This document shows, piece by piece, positions 45,596-54,972 of a DNA stretch of 64,000 bases. Each line of letters starts with the position of its first letter. Position 1 is the stretch's first letter. The notes beneath the pieces were generated by a model. It was not told the DNA's origin and ran no database searches. It saw only the letters and a program-made list of their open reading frames with translations. The position numbers were made by a program, and so were the translations under genes. Source of the DNA: Arcticibacter eurypsychrophilus (GTDB taxonomy: Bacteria; Bacteroidota; Bacteroidia; Sphingobacteriales; Sphingobacteriaceae); contig NZ_MDFN01000015.1 of the NCBI RefSeq assembly GCF_001730525.1, positions 62,001 through 126,000 of the forward strand. The letters run 5' to 3'.

Positions 45596-45661
45596 AAGTG
45601 GACTGATTTGCTTTGTTCCGAAAAGGAATGAGATTGCAACCACGTAAAAAAATCGCTAATA
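45596..45661 (+). ncRNA. SAM-II-like riboswitch in the metK leader (enlarged loop)
   Basis: The leader follows the SAM-II order: a P1 strand GTGG (45598-45601), CTGATTTG, a loop, GATTGCAA, the closing CCAC (45640-45643), then an A-rich strand and GCTAA. GATTT (45605-45609) can pair with AAATC (45650-45654) to form the pseudoknot. The loop is longer than in classical SAM-II and contains a small hairpin (TTCC/GGAA, 45616-45628). SAM-II elements bind S-adenosylmethionine and repress translation or transcription. Position ahead of metK fits feedback control. No terminator follows, so translational control is more likely. Confidence 0.72.
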
Positions 45662-45739
45662 CCTGTTTATTTACTTCTTCGCGCAATCTTAGCTGCATGC
45701 CTTCCGTTTTAGCTTATCTTATTTCTAAAACTATTTAAT

Positions 45740-46993
45740 ATGCCCTATTTATTTACGTCCGAATCAGTTTCTGAAGGTCATCCTGATAAAGTGGCCGATC
45801 AGATATCCGATGCATTAATTGATAACTTTCTAGCCTGGGATGCCGAATCTAAAGTTGCCTGCGAAACATTGGTAACAACCGGACAGGTAATACTTGCCGG
45901 AGAAGTAAAATCAACAGTTTACCTTGACGTTCAAAAAATCACCCGTGATGTAATCCGAAAAATCGGCTATACCAAGTCTGAATATATGTTTGAAGCAAAT
46001 TCATGTGGCATATTATCTGCCATCCATGAACAATCAGCCGATATCAATCAGGGAGTAGACCGACAGGAAAAGCAACAGCAAGGTGCAGGAGACCAGGGAA
46101 TGATGTTTGGTTATGCCACAAGTGAGACCACTAATTACATGCCCTTAGCATTAGATTTAGCCCATAAACTCCTTGTTGAACTCGCTGTTTTACGTCGCGA
46201 AAACAAAGACATTTCCTACCTGCGCCCTGACGCAAAATCACAGGTTACTATCGAATATAGCGATGATCATCGCCCTATCCGTATTGAAGCCATCGTAATT
46301 TCCACTCAACATGATGACTTTGCTCCTGAAAAGGAAATGCAGGACAAGATCAAAGAAGATGTGATCACTATCCTTATTCCAAGAATAAAGGCTCAACTTC
46401 CTGCAAATTTGCAACAACTGTTTAACGGAGAAATAAAATACCACGTTAACCCTACCGGCAAGTTTGTAATCGGTGGTCCGCATGGCGACACCGGCTTAAC
46501 TGGTCGTAAGATCATTGTGGATACTTATGGAGGAAAAGGTGCTCACGGTGGTGGTGCATTTTCAGGTAAAGATCCTTCTAAAGTTGACCGTTCAGCAGCC
46601 TATGCAACACGTCATATTGCCAAAAACCTCGTAGCAGCAGGTGTTTGTAATGAAATTCTGGTACAGGTTTCTTATGCTATTGGCGTTAAAGACCCTATGG
46701 GGATCTATGTGAACACCTACAATACCGCTAAAGTAAACCTGACAGACGGTGAAATTGCTGAGAAAATCACCGCGCTTTTCGATATGACTCCTTATGGAAT
46801 TGAAACCCGCCTAAAACTCCGCAACCCGATTTATTCTGAAACAGCTGCTTACGGACATATGGGAAGAGAAAATGAAATCGTAACTAAGGTTTTCGAAGGT
46901 GCCAATGGCGAAAAGAAAACCATAGAGGTAGAACTTTTCACCTGGGAAAAATTAGATTACCAGGATCAGGTGAAAGCTGCTTTTGGCCTTTAA
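45740..46993 (+). CDS. metK: S-adenosylmethionine synthetase
   Basis: 417 residues, longer than the E. coli enzyme by about 30. Motifs are [18 protein letters not shown] at the N-terminus, [12 protein letters not shown] near 118-129, and [22 protein letters not shown] near 262-283. It makes SAM from methionine and ATP. The 145-nt leader contains a SAM-II-like element, and a strong terminator follows at 47021-47050. Confidence 0.98.
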   Translation: MPYLFTSESVSEGHPDKVADQISDALIDNFLAWDAESKVACETLVTTGQVILAGEVKSTVYLDVQKITRDVIRKIGYTKSEYMFEANSCGILSAIHEQSADINQGVDRQEKQQQGAGDQGMMFGYATSETTNYMPLALDLAHKLLVELAVLRRENKDISYLRPDAKSQVTIEYSDDHRPIRIEAIVISTQHDDFAPEKEMQDKIKEDVITILIPRIKAQLPANLQQLFNGEIKYHVNPTGKFVIGGPHGDTGLTGRKIIVDTYGGKGAHGGGAFSGKDPSKVDRSAAYATRHIAKNLVAAGVCNEILVQVSYAIGVKDPMGIYVNTYNTAKVNLTDGEIAEKITALFDMTPYGIETRLKLRNPIYSETAAYGHMGRENEIVTKVFEGANGEKKTIEVELFTWEKLDYQDQVKAAFGL

Positions 46994-47020
46994 GGTGAAC
47001 TCGAAAAACTATTTTTAAAT

Positions 47021-47050
47021 AAAAGGGGCTGTAATTACAGCCCCTTTTTT
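47021..47050 (+). terminator. Intrinsic terminator of metK
   Basis: A 28-bp perfect palindrome AAAAGGGGCTGTAA / TTACAGCCCCTTTT followed by further Ts, 28 bp after the metK stop. Confidence 0.9.
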
Positions 47051-47063
47051 AGTACTTTGCACC

Positions 47064-47627
47064 ATGATAAATGAAGACACTAATCCATGGAAAGTCTTAT
47101 CTCAGAATGAAGTTTACACCAACCCATGGATAAATGTAACCGAATATAAGGTACTTAACCCCTCCGGTGGGAATGGTATTTACGGAAAAGTGCATTTCAA
47201 AAACTTCGCATTAGGTATTATCGCCCTGGATGAGGACCTTCATATCTGGCTTGTTGGTCAGTTTCGCTTTGCCCTGAATCAATACAGCTGGGAAATCCCA
47301 GAAGGTGGTGGGCCATTAGGCATCAACCCGCTTGAATCTGCCAAAAGAGAATTGCTGGAAGAAACCGGATTAACCGCATCAAACTGGACCGAATTGCAGC
47401 ATATTCATCTTTCCAATTCAGTATCTGACGAATTCGGAATCATCTATCTGGCACGCGGACTTCAACTAGGCCAGGCAGAGCCCGAAGAAACCGAAGAACT
47501 TCAACTCAAACGCGTGCCATTTGAACAAGCCTATCAGATGGTGCTCGACAATAGAATCACCGATTCCATGAGCATAGCCGCTATTTTGAAAGTGAAGATC
47601 TTATTGTTAGAAAATAAACTAGCATGA
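47064..47627 (+). CDS. Nudix hydrolase (ADP-sugar pyrophosphatase-like)
   Basis: 187 residues. The Nudix box is GGPLGINPLESAKRELLEETGL (seen as GGPLG-x7-AKRELLEETGL, about 83-105), preceded by SWEIPEGG. This layout is that of ADP-ribose/NDP-sugar pyrophosphatases. The substrate is not certain. It begins 14 bp after the metK terminator and overlaps plsC by 4 bp (ATGA), so the two are translationally coupled. Confidence 0.9.
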   Translation: MINEDTNPWKVLSQNEVYTNPWINVTEYKVLNPSGGNGIYGKVHFKNFALGIIALDEDLHIWLVGQFRFALNQYSWEIPEGGGPLGINPLESAKRELLEETGLTASNWTELQHIHLSNSVSDEFGIIYLARGLQLGQAEPEETEELQLKRVPFEQAYQMVLDNRITDSMSIAAILKVKILLLENKLA

Positions 47628-48361
47628 AAGTAAAAAAGCTCCTCGGCTATATCCTGTCTCCGATTCATTACCTGATGTTTGGCTTATTCCTCGTCATCTT
47701 TCACCCCATCCAGTGGTTAAGTCTTAAATTCGGGGGGTATGCCGGACATAAACTTTCCGTTGATATCATGAACTTCTTTTTAGTCGCTACCTATTATATA
47801 GTAGGATGCCGGGTACAGTTTAAAAACGAATACGATCTGCCCATAGGAAGACCTCTGATTTTTGTGGCCAACCATCAAAGCATGTACGACGTATCTCCCC
47901 TGATCTGGTTCTTACGAAGATATCACGTTAAATTTGTTTCCAAAATTGAACTCACCAAAGGAATTCCAAGTATTTCTTTCAATCTTAAATATGGTGGTGC
48001 AGCAAACATCGACCGCAAAGATCCCAAACAATCCATTGCCGAAATATTGAAACTTGCCAAACGGATGAAGGAAAACAATTGGTCCGCAGGCATCTTCCCT
48101 GAAGGGACACGCTCTAAAGATGGCTGCATGAAACCTTTTATACTTGGCGGAGTGACTACGATCCTTAAAAGGGCACCCAACGCACTTGTCGTACCCATTG
48201 CCATTGAGAATTCCTGGAAGTTAACCCGGTACGGTAAGTACCCACTCAGCTTTGGTGAACACATGAAACTTACAGTACTCAAACCCGTTGATGCCGCCGG
48301 ACTCTCTCCAGATGAAGTGATTCTGCAAGCTGAAAAACAGATCAGAGAATTTATAGCTTAA
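47624..48361 (+). CDS. plsC: 1-acyl-sn-glycerol-3-phosphate acyltransferase
   Basis: 245 residues. A hydrophobic N-terminus (spans near 10-28 and 46-62) precedes the HX4D motif NHQSMYD (His84), and the second block is GIFPEGTRSKDG. PlsC makes phosphatidic acid at the inner membrane. It is coupled to the Nudix gene by a 4-bp overlap. Its stop shares a TTAA with the convergent LytTR gene. Related LPLAT family members cannot be ruled out. Confidence 0.92.
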   Translation: MKVKKLLGYILSPIHYLMFGLFLVIFHPIQWLSLKFGGYAGHKLSVDIMNFFLVATYYIVGCRVQFKNEYDLPIGRPLIFVANHQSMYDVSPLIWFLRRYHVKFVSKIELTKGIPSISFNLKYGGAANIDRKDPKQSIAEILKLAKRMKENNWSAGIFPEGTRSKDGCMKPFILGGVTTILKRAPNALVVPIAIENSWKLTRYGKYPLSFGEHMKLTVLKPVDAAGLSPDEVILQAEKQIREFIA

Positions 48362-49077
48362 ATATTCCGATCCTGGATCTTATTAAAAAACGCCTCCCGG
48401 TAAGTATCCCCTATCGGAATAATTTTATCCCCAATTTGAATCCTTCCCCTTTCAATGCTCTCAATCTTATCAATAGCCACAATGTAAGATTTATGAACCC
48501 TTGCAAAAATCGCACAAGGCAACACCTCTTCCATTTTCTTCATATACTGCAGCGTAATAATCCGTTCTGAAGCCGTAAAAATGGAGATATAGTCTTTTAA
48601 CCCTTCAATATATAGGATATCATTGATATAAATTTTCTGAATCCGGTGTTCAGTTTTCACAAATATAAAATCGGGTACCCCATTGTTCTGCTTTTCAGGG
48701 ACCAAGACTGCCGGTGCCAGCAAACTCTGTTGCTGCTGCACCTTTACTACAGCCTTATAAAAACGATCAAAGGCAATCGGTTTTAAGAGGTAATCGGCAA
48801 CATCCAATTCATAACCATCCAGTGCATATTGCGAATAAGCCGTCGTCAAAATCACCTTACACTTACCCTTTATAATATTTAAAAACTGGATCCCGGTAAG
48901 CTCAGGCATCTGCACATCCAGAAAGATAAGGTCGATATCCTCTTCCTGCGCCAAAGCTAGTGCCTCAAATGCGCTGGTCGTCGCTTTAACTAATTTCAAA
49001 TCTGGAACCTTAGCGATATAATCAACTAATATATCAAGAGCCAAAGGTTCATCATCAACTACGAGGCAGCGTATCAT
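48358..49077 (-). CDS. LytTR-family response regulator
   Basis: 239 residues. The receiver domain has VDDEPLAL (Asp8, Asp9), the phospho-acceptor Asp in IFLDVQMPELTG (about 54), and a Lys in YLLKP. The C-terminal LytTR DNA-binding domain runs from about 135, with FARVHKSYIVAIDKIESI. It is encoded 1 bp after the sensor kinase gene. LytTR proteins bind pairs of direct repeats; the target here is unknown. Confidence 0.95.
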   Translation of the reverse strand: MIRCLVVDDEPLALDILVDYIAKVPDLKLVKATTSAFEALALAQEEDIDLIFLDVQMPELTGIQFLNIIKGKCKVILTTAYSQYALDGYELDVADYLLKPIAFDRFYKAVVKVQQQQSLLAPAVLVPEKQNNGVPDFIFVKTEHRIQKIYINDILYIEGLKDYISIFTASERIITLQYMKKMEEVLPCAIFARVHKSYIVAIDKIESIERGRIQIGDKIIPIGDTYREAFFNKIQDRNI

Positions 49078-49078
49078 A

Positions 49079-50092
49079 TTATAAATGTAAGGCTAATTTG
49101 CAATAGTAGGTAGAAATCGTCTCATCTATCAGCAGTTCATAACGGCCTTCGTACAACAATTCCAATCGTCGTTTCACGTTACTTAATCCAATCCCTCCTG
49201 TATTATCTTTATTCTGAGCGCTTTTCAAATTCCATACCTCGAAAATCATCAAATTATGCTGCACCTGCAGATCAATTTTAACCGGATGATCTGCATCGGA
49301 TACAATTCCATGTTTGAAAGCATTTTCAACAAAAGCGATCAATATCAGCGGGATGATCTGTATCTGATCCTCCACAGCCTTGATCCCAAAATCAACAAAA
49401 GCCCCATTTTTAAACCGCAGCGTCTGTAGTTCAATATAGTTCTTTAAATACCTGATCTCCCGGTGCAACGGCACTTTGGGCTCATTACTATCTTCCAGCA
49501 TATACCGCATAATTTCAGATAGTTTCAATATAGCTTCAGGGGTTTTTTCGGATTGCTGATAAGCCAGGGAGTAAATATTATTTAAGGAATTGAATAAAAA
49601 ATGCGGGTTAATTTGCGAGCGGAGAAAGGCAAGTTCCGTACTGAGTTTTTCATTCTCCAGACTCTTCCTGATCTTTTCATTCAGGAACCAGTCCACCGTA
49701 AACTTATAAGCCGTACTTAAAAAGACAAAAAATGTCCCTGTAATGGTGGCTATAAAAAGGTATTCCCAAAAATTAACATAGTAATCCTGGTTATGTCCCT
49801 GAACTAAAATAATTTCACTGAAGATACTAGCGATGGCATATTTAACACATGCAGAAAAAAGGACAAGCAAAATAATGCTAAGTGTACATCCCAGATACCT
49901 TCGGCTATTTAAATAGTTGGGTAAAATATAGAGGTAATTGATGTAGAAAATCGCAATATTGACCAGGCCAAAATATAAAAAGATTACGATGGAGTCTTTT
50001 ACTGCACCGTTTCTACTCGACACATAAATAAACAACAACAAGATGGCTATCCATATGAAGACATGAAGGAATGCTGTTCGCAACTTATTCAT
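49079..50092 (-). CDS. LytS/YehU-type sensor histidine kinase
   Basis: 337 residues. Four membrane spans (about 8-135), then the phospho-acceptor region with QINPHFLFNSLNNIYSLA (His165) and an ATP-binding domain ending in GIGLSNVKRRLELLY. It lacks a periplasmic sensor domain, so the signal may be sensed in the membrane. It is transcribed with the LytTR regulator. Confidence 0.94.
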   Translation of the reverse strand: MNKLRTAFLHVFIWIAILLLFIYVSSRNGAVKDSIVIFLYFGLVNIAIFYINYLYILPNYLNSRRYLGCTLSIILLVLFSACVKYAIASIFSEIILVQGHNQDYYVNFWEYLFIATITGTFFVFLSTAYKFTVDWFLNEKIRKSLENEKLSTELAFLRSQINPHFLFNSLNNIYSLAYQQSEKTPEAILKLSEIMRYMLEDSNEPKVPLHREIRYLKNYIELQTLRFKNGAFVDFGIKAVEDQIQIIPLILIAFVENAFKHGIVSDADHPVKIDLQVQHNLMIFEVWNLKSAQNKDNTGGIGLSNVKRRLELLYEGRYELLIDETISTYYCKLALHL

Positions 50093-50168
50093 CAGCCTAA
50101 AGTAGCTATAAACAAATTAAATATCAGAAAGCATTATACCAACAGGATAGGTTTGTCTTCTAATGCAC

Positions 50169-50176
50169 CAAATTTA
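50169..50176 (-). promoter_or_regulatory. -7 box for the LytS/LytTR pair
   Basis: On the minus strand TAAATTTG is an exact TAnnTTTG match, about 77 bp upstream of the kinase ATG, implying a leader of about 70 nt. Confidence 0.4.
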
Positions 50177-50282
50177 GCAGCAACTCCGCATGGTGCGCTT
50201 TATAAAGCAGCAAAGAAATCATCAATGAGAAATATTATCAAGGAGTAGTATACTTATAACCCGATTAAGGTAAGATTACCCT

Positions 50283-50384
50283 TGATGCTAGCGTGATGCT
50301 ACAGTGAGGCCACGTTGAGGCCACGTTTTTGCAGTAAAAGGTGGCCTCACTGTGGCCTCACCGTGGCGTCACTGTGGCCTCACC
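50283..50384. repeat. Two opposed 11-bp repeat arrays forming a long hairpin
   Basis: Left arm: four 11-mers, TGATGCTAGCG, TGATGCTACAG, TGAGGCCACGT and TGAGGCCACGT (50283-50326). A 14-nt spacer follows, then a right arm of four: GTGGCCTCACT, GTGGCCTCACC, GTGGCGTCACT and GTGGCCTCACC (50341-50384). The inner left units are the inverse complement of the right units apart from two bases per junction, so the arms can pair over about 20 bp, and TTTT/AAAA in the spacer extends the stem. It lies between the LytS promoter region and ackA. Confidence 0.9.
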
Positions 50385-50516
50385 CATAATCTGATGACTA
50401 GTTACTATTAGGTTGTTCCCTTTTAGAATAGGGTTAGGCTAATCAGTAGTTAACACTAATCTTCTTTCATCGCCCCCTTTTTTATTCCAAGCACCCCTTC
50501 CAGCTTAAAAAAAGGA

Positions 50517-50555
50517 CAAAAAAAAAGGCCGTTCCCACTGAATGGAAACGACCTT
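50517..50555 (-). terminator. Intrinsic terminator of pta-ackA
   Basis: On the minus strand AAGGTCGTTTCC pairs with GGGAACGGCCTT (12 bp with two G-U) around a 7-nt loop, followed by a run of Ts, about 65 bp past the ackA stop. Confidence 0.9.
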
Positions 50556-50620
50556 CGAACAACTAGTTATTTAAAAAGGATCAAAAAGAACTCAATAATG
50601 CCTTAAATCCTTTGTTGAAT

Positions 50621-51820
50621 CTACTTTTCTAAAAGCTCAAAACACTCTTTTGCAATTTCCAATTCTTCATTGGTTGGAACGATCAGCACCTTAACTCTTG
50701 AATCAGGAAGATTTACTTCTCTCAATCCCTTTGCACGTTTATGATTTTTTTCTGTATCCAGTTTAATGCCGGTAAAATCCATACCCGCACATACTGCTTC
50801 CCTCAAATAATCATCATTTTCGCCTACTCCTGCAGTAAATATGATGGCATCAAGACCATTCATTGCTACAGCATAAGATCCGATATACTTCTTGATCCGG
50901 TATGCGTACATATCGTAAGCAAGTTTAGCCTTCTCATCTCCAGCATCAATCGCTTTCAGAATGTCGCGCATATCACTGAAACCGGTTAGTCCCAGCATAC
51001 CACTTTGTTTGTTGAACAAATTATCAACCTGAGCAATATCATATCCCAATTGAGAAACTAGGAAGAACACTACAGAAGGGTCGATATTTCCACAACGGGT
51101 GCCCATAATCAAGCCGTCCAACGGACCTAAGCCCATACTGGTATCCACACAAACGCCAGCATCAACAGCCGCCATACTGCAGCCATTTCCGAGGTGAATG
51201 GTTATAATTTTGGCATCAGGTTTTTCAAGGTAAGCAATAGCTTGTTCGCTTACATATTTATGACTGGTACCATGGAATCCATATACACGCACACCATAAT
51301 CAGTATAGAAAGATTCAGGAATAGCATATCGGAATGCCTTTTCGGGCATAGTGGCATGGAATGCAGTATCAAAAACAACTACATGAGTTGCTTTTGAAAA
51401 AATCTTCTGTGCTACATTGATACCCACATAATGACCAGGGTTATGAAGAGGAGCTAAAATAGCCAGTCTCTTAATTTCTTCCTTTACTTCCGGAGTAACA
51501 ATAGTTGTTTGAACGAAAGACTCACCACCATGAACAATACGGTGACCTACAGCTTCAATTTCTTCCGGATTTTGAATTACACCAATGCCAGGCTCAGTAA
51601 GCAATGCGCCTACTTGTTGCATACCTGCATCATGATCTGGTAAATCTAACACACGTTTGATAACCTGTTCGCCAGCTGAAGTATACACCTTATGCGTAAT
51701 AATGGAATTCTCGAGACCAATACGCTCAACCAATCCACTACAGATAGGTTCTTCAGAAGGCCATTTAAATAATTGGTATTTTATGGAACTGCTACCACAG
51801 TTAACAACAAATATATTCAT
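50621..51820 (-). CDS. ackA: Acetate kinase
   Basis: 399 residues, the normal length. VNCGSSSIKYQLF at the N-terminus, GFHGTSHKYVSEQA, HLGNGCSMAAV and FTAGVGEND are ASKHA-family acetate kinase motifs. It makes ATP and acetate from acetyl phosphate. It is downstream of pta by 18 bp, and a strong terminator follows. Confidence 0.98.
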   Translation of the reverse strand: MNIFVVNCGSSSIKYQLFKWPSEEPICSGLVERIGLENSIITHKVYTSAGEQVIKRVLDLPDHDAGMQQVGALLTEPGIGVIQNPEEIEAVGHRIVHGGESFVQTTIVTPEVKEEIKRLAILAPLHNPGHYVGINVAQKIFSKATHVVVFDTAFHATMPEKAFRYAIPESFYTDYGVRVYGFHGTSHKYVSEQAIAYLEKPDAKIITIHLGNGCSMAAVDAGVCVDTSMGLGPLDGLIMGTRCGNIDPSVVFFLVSQLGYDIAQVDNLFNKQSGMLGLTGFSDMRDILKAIDAGDEKAKLAYDMYAYRIKKYIGSYAVAMNGLDAIIFTAGVGENDDYLREAVCAGMDFTGIKLDTEKNHKRAKGLREVNLPDSRVKVLIVPTNEELEIAKECFELLEK

Positions 51821-51838
51821 GTGTCTATCTTATTAAAA

Positions 51839-53932
51839 TTAATTCTGCTGACTTTGAATAGCTGTAATAATTACAGTATTAAATATGTCATCAACAGTAC
51901 AACCACGACTTAAATCATTAACGGGTTTATTTAAACCCTGAAGCATTGGTCCGATTGCCAAGGCACCGGTTTCTCTTTGAACTGCTTTATAGGTATTGTT
52001 ACCTGTATTTAAATCAGGGAAAATCAACACACTTGCTTGTCCGGCTACTTCAGAATCAGGCATTTTTTGTTTACCAACGATAGGGTCAACAGCAGCGTCA
52101 TATTGAATAGGTCCTTCAATTTTCAAATCAGGACGTTTTTGTTTCACGATTTCAGTAGCACGACGAACCTTTTCTACGTCTTCACCTTCGCCGGATGTTC
52201 CTGATGAGTAAGAAAGCATAGCGATACGTGGTTCGATACCAAAACGGATACTACTTTCTGCAGAAGAGATCGCAATTTCAGCCAATTGTTCGGCAGTTGG
52301 GTTTGGATTAACCGCACAGTCTCCAAAAACAGATACGCGATCAGGAAGACACATAAAGAATACGGAAGATACCACTGAAGTACCTGGTTTAGTTTTGACA
52401 AACTGTAAAGCCGGTCTGATCGTATGAGAAGTAGTATGCACCGCTCCGGAAACCATACCATCGGCATGTCCCTTATAAACCATCATGGTTCCAAAGTAAG
52501 AAACATCGGTCATTAAGTCGCGAGCCATGCTCATGTTTACATTCTTTGTTTTCCTTAACTCATACAAGGTTGACACATAATCTTCAAAGTACTCAGATTT
52601 AACAGGGTCAATAATTTTAACCTTATTAAAGTCAAGATCCAATCCCAGTCTTTTAACAGATGCTGCGATAACTTCCGGATCACCAAGGATAGTTAAGTTC
52701 ACAATTCCCTGGTTAATTAAGCGGGTAGCGGCCTTCAGGATCCGGTCATCCTGACCTTCTGGCAATACAATATTTTTGATGGTCCGCTTAGCCCATTGAC
52801 CCAATTGATATTGGAACATATGAGGAGTGATACCTTCTGATGTAAAAGTGACGATCTTTTCTTCCAGAGACTTAATGTTCATGTACTTACTGAACGTATC
52901 GATGGCCAGTTGAATTTTATTCACATTATCGGTAGTAATTTTTGGCTTGATGCCATCAATTTGGGTGATTGTTTGGAAAGTACCTGTTTTAACCGCAATG
53001 ATCGGGAAAATGGTTTGAGAACCACCAAGTAACCTTAAAATTGGTTGTTCCGGAATTAAACCACCTGTTAACACAATACCTGCAATTTTAGGATAGTTGG
53101 TAGACAGATTGGCCTGCATGGCTCCAAGGATAATGTCACCACGATCACCAGGAGTTACAATCAGTACGTTTTCTTTAATATGGTTTAGGAAGTTAGGAAC
53201 GTTCATCGCTCCAGTAACGAAGTTATCAACCTGATTAGCCAGCTGACCTTCGCCAAAGAGTAATTTACCACCTAAGTTTTCGTAAATTTCTTTCATGGAA
53301 GGACTTTCTAACCCCCTATCATCAGGAATAATAGCTAATAAGATTCCTGATGGAAGCTGAGCCGTAAGCAGCTCTTGAATATCATGAACCTGATCGGCTA
53401 TTGTGCGGTTAGCTACAACAGCTAATACTTGTATTTCTCTGGCTTCAAAATTACGAAGCATGGTGAGAACAGAATTCACAACCTGTGCAGTTGTTTTATT
53501 TGCACCTGTAACGACTATGATAACCGGAGAACCTAAGTTCTTAGCGATAGAAATATTTGCTTCAAATTCGAAAGCGGCACCTTCACCTATAAAGTCACTA
53601 CCCTCAATTACATTGAAATCATATTTGGCTTCCAGTTGTTTGAACTTACTGATTACTAAATCCATCATCTGACCCTGACCTTCGCCTTCAATTTGGCGCA
53701 TTGCTTCCTGACGGGTAACAGCGTATGTTTCTTCGTAATTGATCTGAAGTCCAAAATGCTCGATAATAGTTTGAACGTTTACATCCTTTTGTTCGGTAGG
53801 ATCAAAGTTCACAATGGGTTTAAAATAACCAACACGCTGGGTTTTACCCAAAAGCATATTAACAAGACCCAATGCGACAACAGATTTACCGCTGTAGGGC
53901 TCTGCAGTGGCAATAAAAATATTCTTGGTCAT
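51839..53932 (-). CDS. pta: Phosphate acetyltransferase (long, three-domain)
   Basis: 697 residues, as in E. coli. An N-terminal BioD-like P-loop domain (ATAEPYSGKSVVALGL), a central DRTGG domain (about 215-320), and the C-terminal catalytic PTA domain with ARDLMTDVSYFGTMMVY, SSVFFMCLPD and YSSGTSGEGEDVEKVRRAT (in parts). It converts acetyl-CoA and phosphate to acetyl phosphate. It is first in the pta-ackA operon. A near-match -7 box (TACCTTCG on the minus strand, 53962-53969) lies 30 bp upstream. Confidence 0.98.
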   Translation of the reverse strand: MTKNIFIATAEPYSGKSVVALGLVNMLLGKTQRVGYFKPIVNFDPTEQKDVNVQTIIEHFGLQINYEETYAVTRQEAMRQIEGEGQGQMMDLVISKFKQLEAKYDFNVIEGSDFIGEGAAFEFEANISIAKNLGSPVIIVVTGANKTTAQVVNSVLTMLRNFEAREIQVLAVVANRTIADQVHDIQELLTAQLPSGILLAIIPDDRGLESPSMKEIYENLGGKLLFGEGQLANQVDNFVTGAMNVPNFLNHIKENVLIVTPGDRGDIILGAMQANLSTNYPKIAGIVLTGGLIPEQPILRLLGGSQTIFPIIAVKTGTFQTITQIDGIKPKITTDNVNKIQLAIDTFSKYMNIKSLEEKIVTFTSEGITPHMFQYQLGQWAKRTIKNIVLPEGQDDRILKAATRLINQGIVNLTILGDPEVIAASVKRLGLDLDFNKVKIIDPVKSEYFEDYVSTLYELRKTKNVNMSMARDLMTDVSYFGTMMVYKGHADGMVSGAVHTTSHTIRPALQFVKTKPGTSVVSSVFFMCLPDRVSVFGDCAVNPNPTAEQLAEIAISSAESSIRFGIEPRIAMLSYSSGTSGEGEDVEKVRRATEIVKQKRPDLKIEGPIQYDAAVDPIVGKQKMPDSEVAGQASVLIFPDLNTGNNTYKAVQRETGALAIGPMLQGLNKPVNDLSRGCTVDDIFNTVIITAIQSQQN

Positions 53933-54313
53933 GATTTTTTGATTGAAATAGTGTACGAAGGTATAATTAAAGCATTTTATATAGAGTGACTGCGATCACA
54001 TTCTTGATTAATCGTCAACATAACACCTATTTTTTTCCATTTATTCCTTAAAAATAGGACAAATTTTTTAACTCTTATAATTTGTGACACGGTAATGCAA
54101 AAGGAATAAGCTGCTACATGAGATGATACTTAGAAAGCAAAACCTGCTGCATATATACAAGGTGTACCTATTCAAGTCATAACATACTAATACCCTGTTA
54201 AAACATTAAATGTTTAACATCATATTTTTCAATAAGGCGCGTCATTCCACAGGCTTTTAAACCGCTTTACATTTGTTCACACAAAAATTCACAACACCCA
54301 TAAATAATACATA
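53933..54313. other. 381-bp divergent promoter region between pta and yceI
   Basis: No gene is seen. It holds a near-match minus-strand -7 box for pta (53962-53969), an AT-rich inverted repeat GTTAAAACATT / AATGTTTAAC at 54197-54217, and a plus-strand TACATTTG box at 54268-54275. The palindrome may be an operator for the yceI operon. Confidence 0.6.
54268..54275 (+). promoter_or_regulatory. -7 box of the yceI operon
   Basis: TACATTTG matches TAnnTTTG and implies a leader of about 32 nt before ATG 54314. An AT palindrome lies about 50 bp upstream. Confidence 0.5.
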
Positions 54314-54928
54314 ATGAAAAAGGCAAACATCACACCATTAAGAAACAGGTATCAAACTTTTATGATCCTCTTCTTATCTACGATTTGTGCAATAAGTTTC
54401 ACTCCACAAGCAGGAGCACAAACTTTCAAAGCAGTAGCCGGATCTGAAATTAAAGTATTAGGATCTTCGAATATTCATGACTGGACCATGGAAGCGACAA
54501 GTTTTACGGGGGATGCACAATTAGTTTTCAAAGCAGGCAACCTGCAAGATGTTAGTTCATTCAGTTTTACGCTTCCTGTTAAAAATCTAAAAGGGAAAGA
54601 GGGCTTACTAAATACCAGAGCTCACAAAGCATTGAAAGCAGACAAGTTTACCACCATTACTTTTAAACTGAGTACTGCCACCGTAACTCCACTAACAACA
54701 AACCAATATACAATTAAGGCTACCGGAGCATTAACAATTTCTGGCGTAACGAAAACGGTCACCCTACAGGCAAAAGGAATTGAGAACACAGATGGTACAG
54801 TAACTGTATCAGGTTCAAGAAAAATTAAAATGAGCGAGTTTGAGGTAGAGCCACCATCTTTTATGCTGGGCGCATTAAAAGTAACTGACGACGTAACTGT
54901 TAACTTCAGTCTAAAATTAAAGAAATAA
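54314..54928 (+). CDS. YceI-family periplasmic lipid-binding-type protein (copy 1)
   Basis: 204 residues with a signal peptide (about 1-35, ending GAQ). The YceI lipocalin-like barrel has IKVLGSSNIHDWTMEA, FSFTLPVKNLKGKEG and LKADKFTTITFKLS, followed by ALTISGVTKTVTLQAKG. YceI proteins bind isoprenoid chains in some bacteria and are often stress induced; the ligand is unknown here. It is followed 44 bp later by an outer-membrane barrel, with which it is probably cotranscribed. Confidence 0.93.
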   Translation: MKKANITPLRNRYQTFMILFLSTICAISFTPQAGAQTFKAVAGSEIKVLGSSNIHDWTMEATSFTGDAQLVFKAGNLQDVSSFSFTLPVKNLKGKEGLLNTRAHKALKADKFTTITFKLSTATVTPLTTNQYTIKATGALTISGVTKTVTLQAKGIENTDGTVTVSGSRKIKMSEFEVEPPSFMLGALKVTDDVTVNFSLKLKK

Positions 54929-54972
54929 ACCTAAATTATAATACATATTACACACCAAATAACACCAAAACA

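Larger units (their letters stand above)
50093..50620. other. 528-bp intergenic region with repeat array and ackA terminator
   Basis: No gene is supported. It contains a minus-strand TAAATTTG box (50169-50176) that could drive the sensor kinase, the 11-bp repeat array (50283-50384), and the ackA terminator (50517-50555). A 61-codon plus-strand open frame (50063-50248) overlaps the kinase start and has no family features. Confidence 0.7.

Noticed and set aside
50063-50248. 61-codon plus-strand open frame before the 11-bp array
   Set aside because: It starts inside the histidine kinase gene on the other strand and has no recognisable features; a TAGGTTTG box at 50144-50151 lies inside it, not ahead of it.
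50283-50384. CRISPR array
   Set aside because: Units are 11 bp and directly abutting without spacers, and no cas gene is present.
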